From positions 1 through 64,000 of the forward strand of contig CALVWQ010000009.1 in assembly GCA_944367535.1 (NCBI GenBank): a DNA stretch of 64,000 bases. Reading direction: 5' to 3'. Position 1 is the stretch's first letter. Every line of letters starts with the position of its first letter. A model generated the notes under the pieces. It was not told where the DNA came from, did no database searches, and saw only the letters and a program-made list of their open reading frames with translations. The translations under genes were made by a program, and so were the position numbers. The stretch comes from an uncultured Clostridia bacterium (GTDB lineage: Bacteria > Bacillota > Clostridia > Christensenellales > Borkfalkiaceae). Shown in pieces: positions 14,835-23,466 of this stretch.

Positions 14835-15770
14835 ATGTCCTGTAAAAAAAATTATAAGCACATAAGGAACGCTTTGTCCGTTCTGACAGTTTCGCTTCTC
14901 GGCTGTGCGGGGATAGTGTTTGCGGTTTTATACATTGAAACTTTCTCAAACGGTTTTGTTGCGGAATATGCGACCGTCCTTATTACGGTTTCTTCCGCAA
15001 TCATAACTGTTTTGACAATGCTTGCAATAATGTTTATCGGTAAAACATCCGGAATATTGCATAAACTGTTTTTTATAACGGTATTTTTAATATCATCGGT
15101 TTTAGCAGCGCTATATATACTTAAAATTTCCGGATTTCTTGACAAAATAGACAGTGTTGAGGATTTAAGGTCTTATATTTCTTCATACGGAAGTTATGCT
15201 GCGCTGGCCTTTATACTTATACAGTTTTTGCAGGTTGTTGTCTTGCCGATTCCGGCCTTTATCACTGTCGGTGCAGGGGTCTTACTTTTCGGACCGTTTT
15301 ACGGAGCGATTTATAGTTGTACGGGCATAATACTCGGCTCTCTTGTCGCTTTTTTTATCGGCAGATTATTTGGCTTGAAAGTCGCAAGATGGCTTGTAGG
15401 TCAAGAAAATCTTGAAAAGGGATTAAAAACTATTAAAGGAAAAGATAAAATCGTTCTTACTTTTATGTTTTTATTTCCGTTTTTCCCCGATGACATTTTA
15501 TGTTTCGTGGCAGGAATAACGACTGTCAGTCCGTTGTTTTTTGTAATCATGATTTTTATAACGCGTATCATTTCGGTTTTTGCGTCATCTTATTCCATGA
15601 ATAACAGCATAATACCTTATGATACATGGTGGGGAATATTGCTTTGGATTATATTTTTTATCATAACGATTTTGCTTACTGTTCTGATTTACAAAAAAGG
15701 CGATAAGATAGAAAAAAAGTTTTCTAACTTTTTAGGCAAGAAAAAAAATAAGAAATCTACAAATGATTGA
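14835..15770 (+). CDS. TVP38/TMEM64 (DedA-like) family membrane protein
   Basis: A 311-residue polytopic membrane protein with about seven hydrophobic segments. The TVP38/SNARE-associated core is recognisable in IPAFITVGAGVLLFGPFYGAIYS, GSLVAFFIGRLFGLKVARWLVG and the conserved FPDDILCFVAGIT. The N-terminal ~100 residues add three extra spans. The tail is Lys-rich (KKNKKSTND). Relatives are implicated in lipid scrambling or export; the substrate here is unknown. The ATG lies six bases after a TATAAT and has no ribosome-binding site. Confidence 0.87.
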   Translation: MSCKKNYKHIRNALSVLTVSLLGCAGIVFAVLYIETFSNGFVAEYATVLITVSSAIITVLTMLAIMFIGKTSGILHKLFFITVFLISSVLAALYILKISGFLDKIDSVEDLRSYISSYGSYAALAFILIQFLQVVVLPIPAFITVGAGVLLFGPFYGAIYSCTGIILGSLVAFFIGRLFGLKVARWLVGQENLEKGLKTIKGKDKIVLTFMFLFPFFPDDILCFVAGITTVSPLFFVIMIFITRIISVFASSYSMNNSIIPYDTWWGILLWIIFFIITILLTVLIYKKGDKIEKKFSNFLGKKKNKKSTND

Positions 15771-15777
15771 TTATGTA

Positions 15778-15794
15778 TTTATGTCAGACATAAT
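15778..15794. promoter_or_regulatory. 17-base palindrome, copy 1 (before surE)
   Basis: TTTATGTCAGACATAAT, palindromic around the central A. It overlaps a possible surE promoter (TTGATT 15767-15772, 16 bases, CATAAT 15789-15794), as an operator would. Further copies are at 33664 and 43746. Confidence 0.6.
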
Positions 15795-15807
15795 CGCGGG
15801 ATGAAAT

Positions 15808-16551
15808 ATGAATATTTTGCTATGTAACGATGACGGAATAGAAAGTAACGGGTTAAAAATACTGGCTGAGAAATTGGCGGCGCATAATAATGTTCTTGTC
15901 GTTGCTCCGGATGGAAACCGTTCGGCCACTTCTCATTCCCTGACGCTTTTTAAACCGGTAAAAATTCACGAATATAACCAGTTGAAATGCTGCCGTGCTT
16001 ATTCAATATCGGGGACTCCCGCTGACTGTGTTAAAATAACTTTTCATCTTTTTAAGGATTTTATACCCGATATAGTTGTCGCGGGAATAAATAAAGGGCA
16101 CAATCTCGGTTCGGATATTTTATACTCGGGGACAGTGTCGGCCGCTTTTGAAGCCGCTTTTTTCGGTAAACCTGCATTTGCTTTTTCCGCGTTTTCACAC
16201 GGAGAGAGTAATTTTGAGCTTTTCTCTGATTATGCTGTTAGATTGATTGATGGCTTGATGCCGCTTACTGACGGCAATATTGTTTGGAATATAAATTTCC
16301 CCGATATCGGAGTGCCTATTTCGGAAATAAGATTTTGCAGTCTGGGTAAATATGTCTACAATGATGTTTATATTCGAAACGATAACGGTGACTACGAATT
16401 AGTCGGGTCGGTTTCCGAGGCTGAGGATGTGGCGGAGGATTCTGATGTAAGGCTTATTAAAAAAGGTTGTATAACCGTTACGCCTTTGGTATATGACCGC
16501 ACAAACTTTAAAAAATTGAGAGAAATTTCTGAAAAATGCATAGAGTTGTGA
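15808..16551 (+). CDS. surE: 5'/3'-nucleotidase SurE
   Basis: A 247-residue SurE-type phosphatase acting on nucleoside monophosphates. The metal-binding start ILLCNDDGIESNG, the APDGNRSATSHSLTL segment, SISGTPADCVK and VAGINKGHNLGSDILYSGTVSAA are all in place. ATG 15808 is preceded by GGGATGAAAT. A 17-base palindrome overlaps its probable promoter. It overlaps the following flavoprotein gene by 16 bases. Confidence 0.94.
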   Translation: MNILLCNDDGIESNGLKILAEKLAAHNNVLVVAPDGNRSATSHSLTLFKPVKIHEYNQLKCCRAYSISGTPADCVKITFHLFKDFIPDIVVAGINKGHNLGSDILYSGTVSAAFEAAFFGKPAFAFSAFSHGESNFELFSDYAVRLIDGLMPLTDGNIVWNINFPDIGVPISEIRFCSLGKYVYNDVYIRNDNGDYELVGSVSEAEDVAEDSDVRLIKKGCITVTPLVYDRTNFKKLREISEKCIEL

Positions 16552-17759
16552 TAATCGGAGGAGGCGCGGCCGGTATGTTTGCCGCTTATTCTGCCGCCAT
16601 TAACGGAAATAGGGTTTTACTGCTTGAAAAAAACGAAAAACTTGGAAAAAAGATTTACATAACGGGTAAGGGCAGATGCAATCTTACAAATGATGTCTCC
16701 GAAAGTGAGTTCATTAAAAATGTTGTTTCGAATCCTAAATTCATGTACGGCGCAGTGTTTGCGCTTTCTCCCGAGAAGACCATGGATTTCTTTGAGAATA
16801 ACGGTTTACATTTAAAGGTCGAACGCGGAAACCGAGTTTTTCCTGTGAGTGATAAGGCAAGCGACGTAACAAAAACTCTCCAAAATGTGCTTATTCGTAT
16901 CGGCGTTGAAATAATGTTGAATTCCGAAGTTGCTTCAATTATTTTTAGGGAAAGTTCGGTAACGGGAGTCGTGTTATCTGAAGGCAGAACTATCGACTGC
17001 GATTCGGTTATAGTTTGTACGGGAGGAGTATCGTATCCTCTTACCGGAAGCACGGGCGATGGTTTTAAATTCGCGAAAAGTGCAGGGCATTCTATTGTTT
17101 CGCCGAAACCTGCATTGGTCGGAGCGGAACTTCAAGGCGATGATTTTCGTCCATTGCAAGGACTTACATTAAAAAATGTAGGAATTTCCGTTTTTTTGAA
17201 TGAAAAATGTGTCTACGACGATTTCGGGGAAATGCTTTTTACTCACTTCGGCGTATCGGGGCCGATTATACTTTCTTGTTCTTCGATTATAAACCGAATG
17301 AATGTTTCATCTCTTATTTTATCGGTTGATTTGAAACCTGCGCTCGAAAGTTCCGTTCTTGACAAAAGATTATTGCGTGACTTTACTTTAAACAATGCCA
17401 AATCTATTTACGGCGTCCTGAGGTTGCTTTTGCCGCAATCCGTTATTTCTTTAATATTAACCCGCGCAAAAATTAAAGAAAAAACCAAATGTGCGGAAAT
17501 CACCAGAGAAGAAAGGTGCGCACTTGTCTCGGTAATTAAAAATCTTAAATTCAAAATGAAAAGATTAAGGCCGATAGCAGAAGCCGTCGTTACTGCCGGA
17601 GGCGTAAACGTAAAAGAAATCAATCCCAAAACCATGGAAAGTAAATTGGTTCAAGGCTTGTATTTTGCAGGGGAAGTTATTGACGTAGATTGTTTTACGG
17701 GCGGTTTTAATTTGCAGACTGCATTTTCGACAGGTTTCGTGGCAGGTAAAAATGCATGA
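16536..17759 (+). CDS. YhiN/HI0933-like NAD(P)/FAD-dependent oxidoreductase
   Basis: A 407-residue flavoprotein. The N-terminal FAD motif VIIGGGAAGMFAAYSA, then KLGKKIYITGKGRCNLTND, the CTGGVSYPLTGSTGDGFKFA block and the C-terminal VTAGGVNVKEINPKTMESK with LYFAGEVIDVDCFTGGFNLQ are hallmarks of the HI0933/YhiN family, which also includes BaiN-like proteins. The physiological substrate is unknown. It starts within the end of surE, so the two are probably co-translated. Confidence 0.92.
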   Translation: MHRVVIIGGGAAGMFAAYSAAINGNRVLLLEKNEKLGKKIYITGKGRCNLTNDVSESEFIKNVVSNPKFMYGAVFALSPEKTMDFFENNGLHLKVERGNRVFPVSDKASDVTKTLQNVLIRIGVEIMLNSEVASIIFRESSVTGVVLSEGRTIDCDSVIVCTGGVSYPLTGSTGDGFKFAKSAGHSIVSPKPALVGAELQGDDFRPLQGLTLKNVGISVFLNEKCVYDDFGEMLFTHFGVSGPIILSCSSIINRMNVSSLILSVDLKPALESSVLDKRLLRDFTLNNAKSIYGVLRLLLPQSVISLILTRAKIKEKTKCAEITREERCALVSVIKNLKFKMKRLRPIAEAVVTAGGVNVKEINPKTMESKLVQGLYFAGEVIDVDCFTGGFNLQTAFSTGFVAGKNA

Positions 17760-17795
17760 ATATATATTTCTGTTTTATTTGACTGTTTTAATTGT

Positions 17796-17824
17796 TTGTT
17801 ATTGATTGTTTTTTTTGATATAAT
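17796..17824 (+). promoter_or_regulatory. Promoter of the cmk-plsC-ispH operon
   Basis: TTGTTA (17796-17801), 17-base spacer, TATAAT (17819-17824), 36 bases before the cmk ATG. Confidence 0.75.
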
Positions 17825-17860
17825 ATTTTAAATTTCAAGTTTTTACAACGGAGAAAAGTT

Positions 17861-18529
17861 ATGAAGGAAAAAATCACCATCGCGCTTGACGGTCCTTCGG
17901 GGAGCGGAAAAAGCACAATTGCAAAACGTCTGTCCGGCATTCTCGATATACTTTATCTCGACACCGGTGCTATGTACAGGGCAACGGCATTAAAAGCACT
18001 GAATAGCGGTATTGATACTCTTGATTCAGAAGGAGTTTCGGGATTTATCGATAATATCGACCTTAAAATTAGATATATGGGAGGAGTGCAACATACTTTC
18101 CTTGACGAAAAAGACGTTTCGGAAGAAATACGCGAACCGCGCGTTTCAATGGCTGCGTCTAATATCTCAAGTTTAAAATGTGTAAGACTTAAAATGGTCG
18201 CGCTGCAACGAAAAATTGCATCGGAAACATCTTGCGTGCTCGACGGAAGGGATATAGGCTCTTTTGTCTTACCTGATGCCGATTTTAAATTTTATATAAC
18301 CGCCGATACTGATGTCCGAGCAAAAAGGCGGTATAAAGAACTGAAAGAAAAAGGGCATGATGTCGATTTCGCTTTGTTGAAAAAAGAAATCGAACAGCGT
18401 GATTACAATGACGCACACAGGGATTTTGCTCCGCTTGTTAAGGCAAGTGACGCAATTGAAATAAATACATCTTATATGACGGTGGAAGAGGTTGTCGATA
18501 AAATAATTTCCGTTGTAAAAGCGGGTTAA
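17861..18529 (+). CDS. cmk: Cytidylate kinase
   Basis: A 222-residue kinase that phosphorylates CMP and dCMP. The P-loop ALDGPSGSGKSTIAKRL, LYLDTGAMYRATALKAL, REPRVSMAASNIS, VLDGRDIGSFVLPDADFKFYI and the RRYKELKEKG lid are all present. A GGAGAAAAG ribosome-binding site precedes the ATG. The cmk-plsC-ispH-S1 order is a familiar Clostridial arrangement. Confidence 0.95.
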   Translation: MKEKITIALDGPSGSGKSTIAKRLSGILDILYLDTGAMYRATALKALNSGIDTLDSEGVSGFIDNIDLKIRYMGGVQHTFLDEKDVSEEIREPRVSMAASNISSLKCVRLKMVALQRKIASETSCVLDGRDIGSFVLPDADFKFYITADTDVRAKRRYKELKEKGHDVDFALLKKEIEQRDYNDAHRDFAPLVKASDAIEINTSYMTVEEVVDKIISVVKAG

Positions 18530-18542
18530 TCTTGGAGTTTTA

Positions 18543-19181
18543 ATGAATTGGTTTCAGAGATTTATTGTTAATTTCGCATGCATTTTTTATCCTGTCAAAT
18601 TTTACGGATTAGAAAATATTCCGGAAGGCGGGGCAGTACTGGTTTCTAATCATCTAAGCCTTATTGACAGTCTTTATTTAAGGAAAATGTATAAAAAAGA
18701 AATGTATTTTCTTGCTAAAAAAGAATTATTTAAAAAGAAATGCATAGCTAAACTTTTGGGTTCATTCGGCGCCATTCCAATTGACAGGGATAAACCTGAT
18801 ATTAAATCCTTACTGGCGGCTGCCAATGTTTTAAGACGAGATTGCAAATTGCTTATTTTCCCGGAGGGGACGAGAAATAGAACGGGAACAACAGAACTTC
18901 AACCTTTGAAAAGCGGTTCCGTTGTTCTTGCGGTGAAAGCAAAAAAACCTATAGTTCCTATTATAATTTTAAAAAAAGCAAAAATATTCAGACGCAATAA
19001 AATGATAATAGGAGAACCTTATTCTTTTGATGAATATTATGAAACAAAAATTACGGACGAAATCGTCGGTGCTATGGATGAAATAGTAAAAGAAAAAATG
19101 ACCGAGCAACAGCAAAAACTTATTTATATGGTCAACAAGTCCAAAAAAGCGGTTAATGAACATGAAAGTAGTAACGGGTAA
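18543..19181 (+). CDS. plsC: 1-acyl-sn-glycerol-3-phosphate acyltransferase
   Basis: A 212-residue membrane-associated acyltransferase of phosphatidic acid synthesis. The catalytic HX4D motif reads NHLSLIDSLYL (about residues 36-46) and the substrate-binding motif FPEGTRNRTG is at about 107-116, with KKPIVPIIIL after it. The ribosome-binding site is TTGGAGTTT. The end overlaps ispH by 26 bases. Confidence 0.94.
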   Translation: MNWFQRFIVNFACIFYPVKFYGLENIPEGGAVLVSNHLSLIDSLYLRKMYKKEMYFLAKKELFKKKCIAKLLGSFGAIPIDRDKPDIKSLLAAANVLRRDCKLLIFPEGTRNRTGTTELQPLKSGSVVLAVKAKKPIVPIIILKKAKIFRRNKMIIGEPYSFDEYYETKITDEIVGAMDEIVKEKMTEQQQKLIYMVNKSKKAVNEHESSNG

Positions 19182-21444
19182 GAACAGCGGTTTTTGTTTT
19201 GGGGTAAAGCGTGCTGTTGAAAGTGCGGCAAAACTTTCGGGGCCGGGGAATTTCGTACTTGGCGAAATCATACATAATGAAAGAGTTAATGCCAAATTAA
19301 AAGATGCAGGTATAATAAAAATCGAAAGTATTGAAGATGAACGTCTTAAAGCCGGGGATACTCTTCTGATACGTACTCACGGGGAGCCCGAAATTACTTT
19401 TATTAAGGCAAAAAGTTTGGGGCTCAATATCATTGATTGCACTTGTCCTTTTGTGCGGGATATTCAGTATATAGTACGTAAACATTTTCAAGAGGGTTTT
19501 CAAATCGCCATTATCGGTAATGGCGAGCATCCCGAAATAAAGGGCATTAACGGATGGTGTGGCGGTACTGCGGTAATAACTGACAATGCAAGGGTTTTAT
19601 CTTCAATAAACGCTGAAAAATTGTGCGTCGTTGTACAAACTACCTTTTCCGAAAAGAAATATGAGGATATAATTAAAAATTTTACGCCCATTCACGCAAA
19701 AACAGTTGATATTTTCAAAACAATTTGTTATACTACTACCAAGCGTCAAAAAGAAGCTGAACAGATTGCAAAGTTATGTGATGCCGTTTTGGTGCTGGGC
19801 GGGGCAAACAGCAACAATACTCAAAAATTATATGAAATTTGCTGTCAGTATTGTAGTAACGTTTACCGTCTGACCGATTATATCGGTTATGATTATTTAA
19901 AATTAAAAAAATTTAATAAGGTAGGGATTGTTCTCGGTGCTTCCACGCCGACTGAACAATTTCAGGAGGTTGTCTCAAGTATGGAGAAAGTTACAGAAGA
20001 AATCGTCACGACGGAAACTATTGAAAGTGAAGATTTGAAAAACGAAGCGGCTGAACCGGAAACGGTTTCGGCGGTTGAAGAGGGCGCGGAAACGGCGGCT
20101 TGCGAACAGGAGAATGTTGAAGTGGCCGCAGAGGACAAGCAAGAACCCTCCGCCGAACAGGCTAATGAAGGTGAAAGTCCGGTAGACGAAAAAACCGAAA
20201 AAGTTCCCGTCAAGTCCGAAATGGAGGCCGCCTTTGACAATATCAGACCGAACAAAGATTTCAAAATCGGTCAGATTGTAACGGCAAAAATTTCTTCTGC
20301 AAAAGATGAAGGACTTACGTTGTCTATGAAAAACGCCAAAAAGGATTTCGAACTTCCGAAAGAAGAAATGCTCGGCGAGTACAATAAGGACGAATATAAG
20401 GATAAAATCGGTTCCGAAATCAGGGTTATGGTTGTGGCTAAAAATCCGATAAAGTTTTCCGAAAAAGCTATGGAAAAAGTCCTTAAAGAAGAGGCGGAAA
20501 TCGAAGAAATAAAAAAAGGTAAGGTTTTCGAAACGGTAATTACCGCCACCAACAAGGGAGGACTTACGGGGCAGTACGGAAGTTATCAGGTTTTTGTTCC
20601 TTCTTCTCAGATTAAAATCGGTTTTGTAAAAGACCTTGAAAAATATGTCGGCAAAACTTTAAGGCTTAAAGCCGAAAAAGTTGAATCTAAGGGCTCGCGC
20701 AAACAGATTGTCGGGTCGCAGAAGGTTATTCTTCTTGCAGAAAAAGAGGAACGTGACGCAATTCGTGCAGCAAAAGAAGCGGAATTCTTTGATAATATTC
20801 AGGAAGGGGACGTAATTCTCGGTACCCCGGTCAGATTCGCCTCTTTCGGGGCATTTGTCGAAGTCAATGGTTTCGATTGCCTTGCTCACATCTCTGACCT
20901 TTCATGGACGGGCTGTGAACAGTGTTCGGATGTATTGGAACTCGGGAAAACTTATGAGTTTAAGATTCTTAAAATAGACGCTGAAAATAAAAGAGTTTCG
21001 ATCGGTTATAAGCAGTTGCAGCCTAAGCCTTGGGATTCTGTTGCCGATAAATATAAAATCGGCGATGTAATTAAAGGCAAAGTCGTCAGGATAGTCAGTT
21101 TTGGCGCATTTGTCGAGGTCGAAAAAGGCGTTGACGGACTTGTACATGTATCGCAGATTTCAAATCAGTGGCTTGAAAATCCTGTTACGGCTTTACAAGT
21201 TGGACAGGAAATTGAGGCCAAGATTCTTGATATAAACGTTGAAAAAGAGAAGATGACATTATCTATCAAGGCATTGCTTCCCGAAATAGAAAAACCCGCT
21301 AAGGAAAGTGCTTCCGATGAGGGAAAAGGTAAGAAACGCGGGACAAAGAAAGATGACGATGAATTATTTGAGCTTCATGAATGGAAAGATACAGATAATG
21401 CGGGTGCATCTATTGCAGAACTGCTCGGCAACTCGGACAAATAA
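19156..21444 (+). CDS. ispH: IspH (HMBPP reductase) fused to ribosomal S1-type domains
   Basis: A 762-residue fusion. Residues 1-280 are IspH, the iron-sulfur enzyme that finishes the MEP isoprenoid pathway: SGFCFGVKRAV, GEIIHNERV, RTHGEPE, DCTCPFVRD and TICYTTTKRQKEA supply the cluster cysteines and substrate histidines. An acidic Ala/Glu linker (about 280-365) leads to four S1 repeats; the last two are the clearest (FASFGAFVEVNGFDCLAHIS and IVSFGAFVEV.GVDGLVHVSQIS). The same fusion is known in Clostridia. ATG 19156 and ATG 19162 are both possible starts. Confidence 0.95.
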   Translation: MNMKVVTGKNSGFCFGVKRAVESAAKLSGPGNFVLGEIIHNERVNAKLKDAGIIKIESIEDERLKAGDTLLIRTHGEPEITFIKAKSLGLNIIDCTCPFVRDIQYIVRKHFQEGFQIAIIGNGEHPEIKGINGWCGGTAVITDNARVLSSINAEKLCVVVQTTFSEKKYEDIIKNFTPIHAKTVDIFKTICYTTTKRQKEAEQIAKLCDAVLVLGGANSNNTQKLYEICCQYCSNVYRLTDYIGYDYLKLKKFNKVGIVLGASTPTEQFQEVVSSMEKVTEEIVTTETIESEDLKNEAAEPETVSAVEEGAETAACEQENVEVAAEDKQEPSAEQANEGESPVDEKTEKVPVKSEMEAAFDNIRPNKDFKIGQIVTAKISSAKDEGLTLSMKNAKKDFELPKEEMLGEYNKDEYKDKIGSEIRVMVVAKNPIKFSEKAMEKVLKEEAEIEEIKKGKVFETVITATNKGGLTGQYGSYQVFVPSSQIKIGFVKDLEKYVGKTLRLKAEKVESKGSRKQIVGSQKVILLAEKEERDAIRAAKEAEFFDNIQEGDVILGTPVRFASFGAFVEVNGFDCLAHISDLSWTGCEQCSDVLELGKTYEFKILKIDAENKRVSIGYKQLQPKPWDSVADKYKIGDVIKGKVVRIVSFGAFVEVEKGVDGLVHVSQISNQWLENPVTALQVGQEIEAKILDINVEKEKMTLSIKALLPEIEKPAKESASDEGKGKKRGTKKDDDELFELHEWKDTDNAGASIAELLGNSDK

Positions 21445-21463
21445 TTTTAATTGAAAGTATGAA

Positions 21464-21497
21464 GGGTCATATCGCAAACGATATGACCCTTTTTTTT
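21464..21497 (+). terminator. Rho-independent terminator after ispH-S1
   Basis: An 11-base-pair perfect stem GGGTCATATCG / CGATATGACCC with a CAAA loop, followed by eight Ts. Confidence 0.95.
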
Positions 21498-21551
21498 GTG
21501 TTTTAAATTTTGTTGTTCTATTTTCCCGTCTTATACAATATTATATTATAA

Positions 21552-22418
21552 ATGAAACTGGATTTTTTCCCGCAGAGAATTTCCGCTATGCTTAAGAATT
21601 GTAAGGCGGAGAATATTTTTGAAATCCGTTTAAGGACAGGCTATCCCGTGACAGTTAAGGGTATGGACGGATATTTTTTTCTCGGCAGGAACGGTACAAC
21701 GATTTTTCGCGAAAACGCTGAGATTTGTGATTTTCCGATGATTGAAGAAATTATCGGGAATGTTACCGAAAGGTCGCTGTATGCTTTCAACGACGAAATA
21801 AAAAAAGGTTATTTGACAACTTCAGAAGGAGTCAGAATCGGACTTGCGGGAGAATGCGTTTATGATTCGGGTCAGATCGTAACCATTAAAAATTTTACAT
21901 CGCTTAATATTCGTATTCCGCACGAAATACCTAACTGTTCGGAAGAAATTTATGACAGACTGTTTCAAAATGATATATATAATTCTTTGATTATTGCGCC
22001 GCCCGCAATGGGTAAAACGACAATATTAAAAGACCTTATATGCAAAATTAACGATAATTACAGTAAAAATATTCTAGTCATAGACGAAAGGGACGAATTT
22101 GGAAGAATATCCGGTAAAAATATTGATTTTATAAGACGATCGGACAAGCTTTTTGCCTTTGAGTACGGGATACGTTCAATGTCTCCTGATATTGTTATTA
22201 CTGACGAGTTATGCGGGGAAAAGGATTGGCAATGTGTGAAATCCGCTTCAGACAGCGGCGTCAGAATTATAGCGAGCATACACGGAAGCGGATTAGAAGA
22301 CGTTTTAAAAAAGAAATTTTTTATTGATAACGTTTTTGACAGGTATATCGTACTTGATAATAAAGGTGTTCCGGGAGTTTTAAAAAAAATGTATGATGGA
22401 GAATTAAAAGAGTTATGA
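21552..22418 (+). CDS. spoIIIAA: Stage III sporulation protein AA, ATPase
   Basis: A 288-residue ATPase resembling secretion ATPases, which energises the mother cell-forespore channel. Walker A is APPAMGKTTILKDL (about residues 149-162) and a VIDERDEFG segment follows; DIVITDELCGEKDW is the Walker B region. No ribosome-binding site precedes the ATG. A TATACAAT at 21532-21539 resembles a sigma-E -10 element (consensus CATACAAT) but no convincing -35 is seen. It starts the eight-gene spoIIIA operon. Confidence 0.93.
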   Translation: MKLDFFPQRISAMLKNCKAENIFEIRLRTGYPVTVKGMDGYFFLGRNGTTIFRENAEICDFPMIEEIIGNVTERSLYAFNDEIKKGYLTTSEGVRIGLAGECVYDSGQIVTIKNFTSLNIRIPHEIPNCSEEIYDRLFQNDIYNSLIIAPPAMGKTTILKDLICKINDNYSKNILVIDERDEFGRISGKNIDFIRRSDKLFAFEYGIRSMSPDIVITDELCGEKDWQCVKSASDSGVRIIASIHGSGLEDVLKKKFFIDNVFDRYIVLDNKGVPGVLKKMYDGELKEL

Positions 22419-22879
22419 AAATTATTCTCGGAATAACTATAATGATTTTATGTGTTGTAATTGGTTATTTTTATTCAAAAAAATACCAGGAAAGAAAAAA
22501 ATGTTTTGAGGATTTCAAGAACTTTAACGGAAGAGTGAAAAATGAAGTGAATTTTTCTCAGACATCATTGATTTCCATCGTAAAAAGTATAAGCACCGAT
22601 ACAGCTTTTAATTCTTATGTTCACGGATATTTTATTGATAAAAACGACAATATTGATAAATTAAAGTTTTTTAATGAGCATGAGAGAACTTTTGTTTCTG
22701 ATTATATGAAAAATATAGGACAAGGCGATAAAAATTCACAGTCTCAATTTCTTGAAAGTTCGGAAAAACAAATTGAAAAATATCTTGACGATGCCATTGA
22801 AGAAGATAAAAAATATCGTCCATTATGTATAAAACTCGGATTTTTATTCGGCTTGATTATATTGATAATTTTATTGTAG
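22415..22879 (+). CDS. spoIIIAB: Stage III sporulation protein AB
   Basis: A 154-residue protein with an N-terminal membrane span (ILGITIMILCVVIGYFY) and a C-terminal one (LGFLFGLIILIILL), around a helical domain. It resembles GspF-type secretion proteins, as in the SpoIIIA channel. The call rests mainly on its fixed position between spoIIIAA, which it overlaps by ATGA, and spoIIIAC, plus the span layout. Confidence 0.88.
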   Translation: MKIILGITIMILCVVIGYFYSKKYQERKKCFEDFKNFNGRVKNEVNFSQTSLISIVKSISTDTAFNSYVHGYFIDKNDNIDKLKFFNEHERTFVSDYMKNIGQGDKNSQSQFLESSEKQIEKYLDDAIEEDKKYRPLCIKLGFLFGLIILIILL

Positions 22880-22886
22880 GTCAAAT

Positions 22887-23084
22887 ATGAGTGTAGATAT
22901 TATTTTTAAAATTGCGGCTATAGGAATACTTATAACTGTTATTACACAGGTATTGAAGAAAAGCGACAGGGACGATATTGCGACACTAGTAGCGCTTGCG
23001 GGGCTTATTATCGTACTTACGCTTGTTATCAATATGATAAGTGAATTGTTTGACACGATAAAAAATATTTTTAATTTATATTGA
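22887..23084 (+). CDS. spoIIIAC: Stage III sporulation protein AC
   Basis: A 65-residue protein with two membrane spans, typical in size and sequence for SpoIIIAC: ADIIFKIA-like start (VDIIFKIAAIGILITVITQVLKKSDRDD), then LVALAGLIIVLTLVI. It is thought to form part of the inner-membrane base of the feeding-tube channel with SpoIIIAD. Confidence 0.92.
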   Translation: MSVDIIFKIAAIGILITVITQVLKKSDRDDIATLVALAGLIIVLTLVINMISELFDTIKNIFNLY

Positions 23085-23085
23085 T

Positions 23086-23466
23086 ATGTTGCAGATTGCC
23101 GCACTCGGAATAACATGCGCACTTGTCGTGCTGTATTTAAAAAGCATAAACAGCGAACTTTATACCCTTGCGCTGATAGGTTCGGGCATAATATTACTGT
23201 ATTCCGCTGCCGGATATATTGCGGACACGCTTGATTTTTTTAAACAAATTATTGATATGACGGGCGTAAATAAAGAATATTTTGCGATAATTTTTAAGAT
23301 TATCGCGATAGGTTATCTTATTGAATTTGCGGCAGGTACTATAGAAGATTTCGGGTTAAAAAGCCTGTCGGATAAACTTGTTTTGATAGGTAAACTTATA
23401 ATAATAGGTGTTTCAATGCCTATTATTTATGCTATATTTAATCTCGTTTCGGGTTTGTTGAAATGA
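23086..23466 (+). CDS. spoIIIAD: Stage III sporulation protein AD
   Basis: A 126-residue polytopic protein related to SpoIIIAC. The KEYFAIIFKIIAIGYLIEFAAGTIEDFGLKS region and the C-terminal LIGKLIIIGVSMPIIYAIFNL are typical of the family. It starts one base after the spoIIIAC stop codon and overlaps the start of spoIIIAE. Confidence 0.92.
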   Translation: MLQIAALGITCALVVLYLKSINSELYTLALIGSGIILLYSAAGYIADTLDFFKQIIDMTGVNKEYFAIIFKIIAIGYLIEFAAGTIEDFGLKSLSDKLVLIGKLIIIGVSMPIIYAIFNLVSGLLK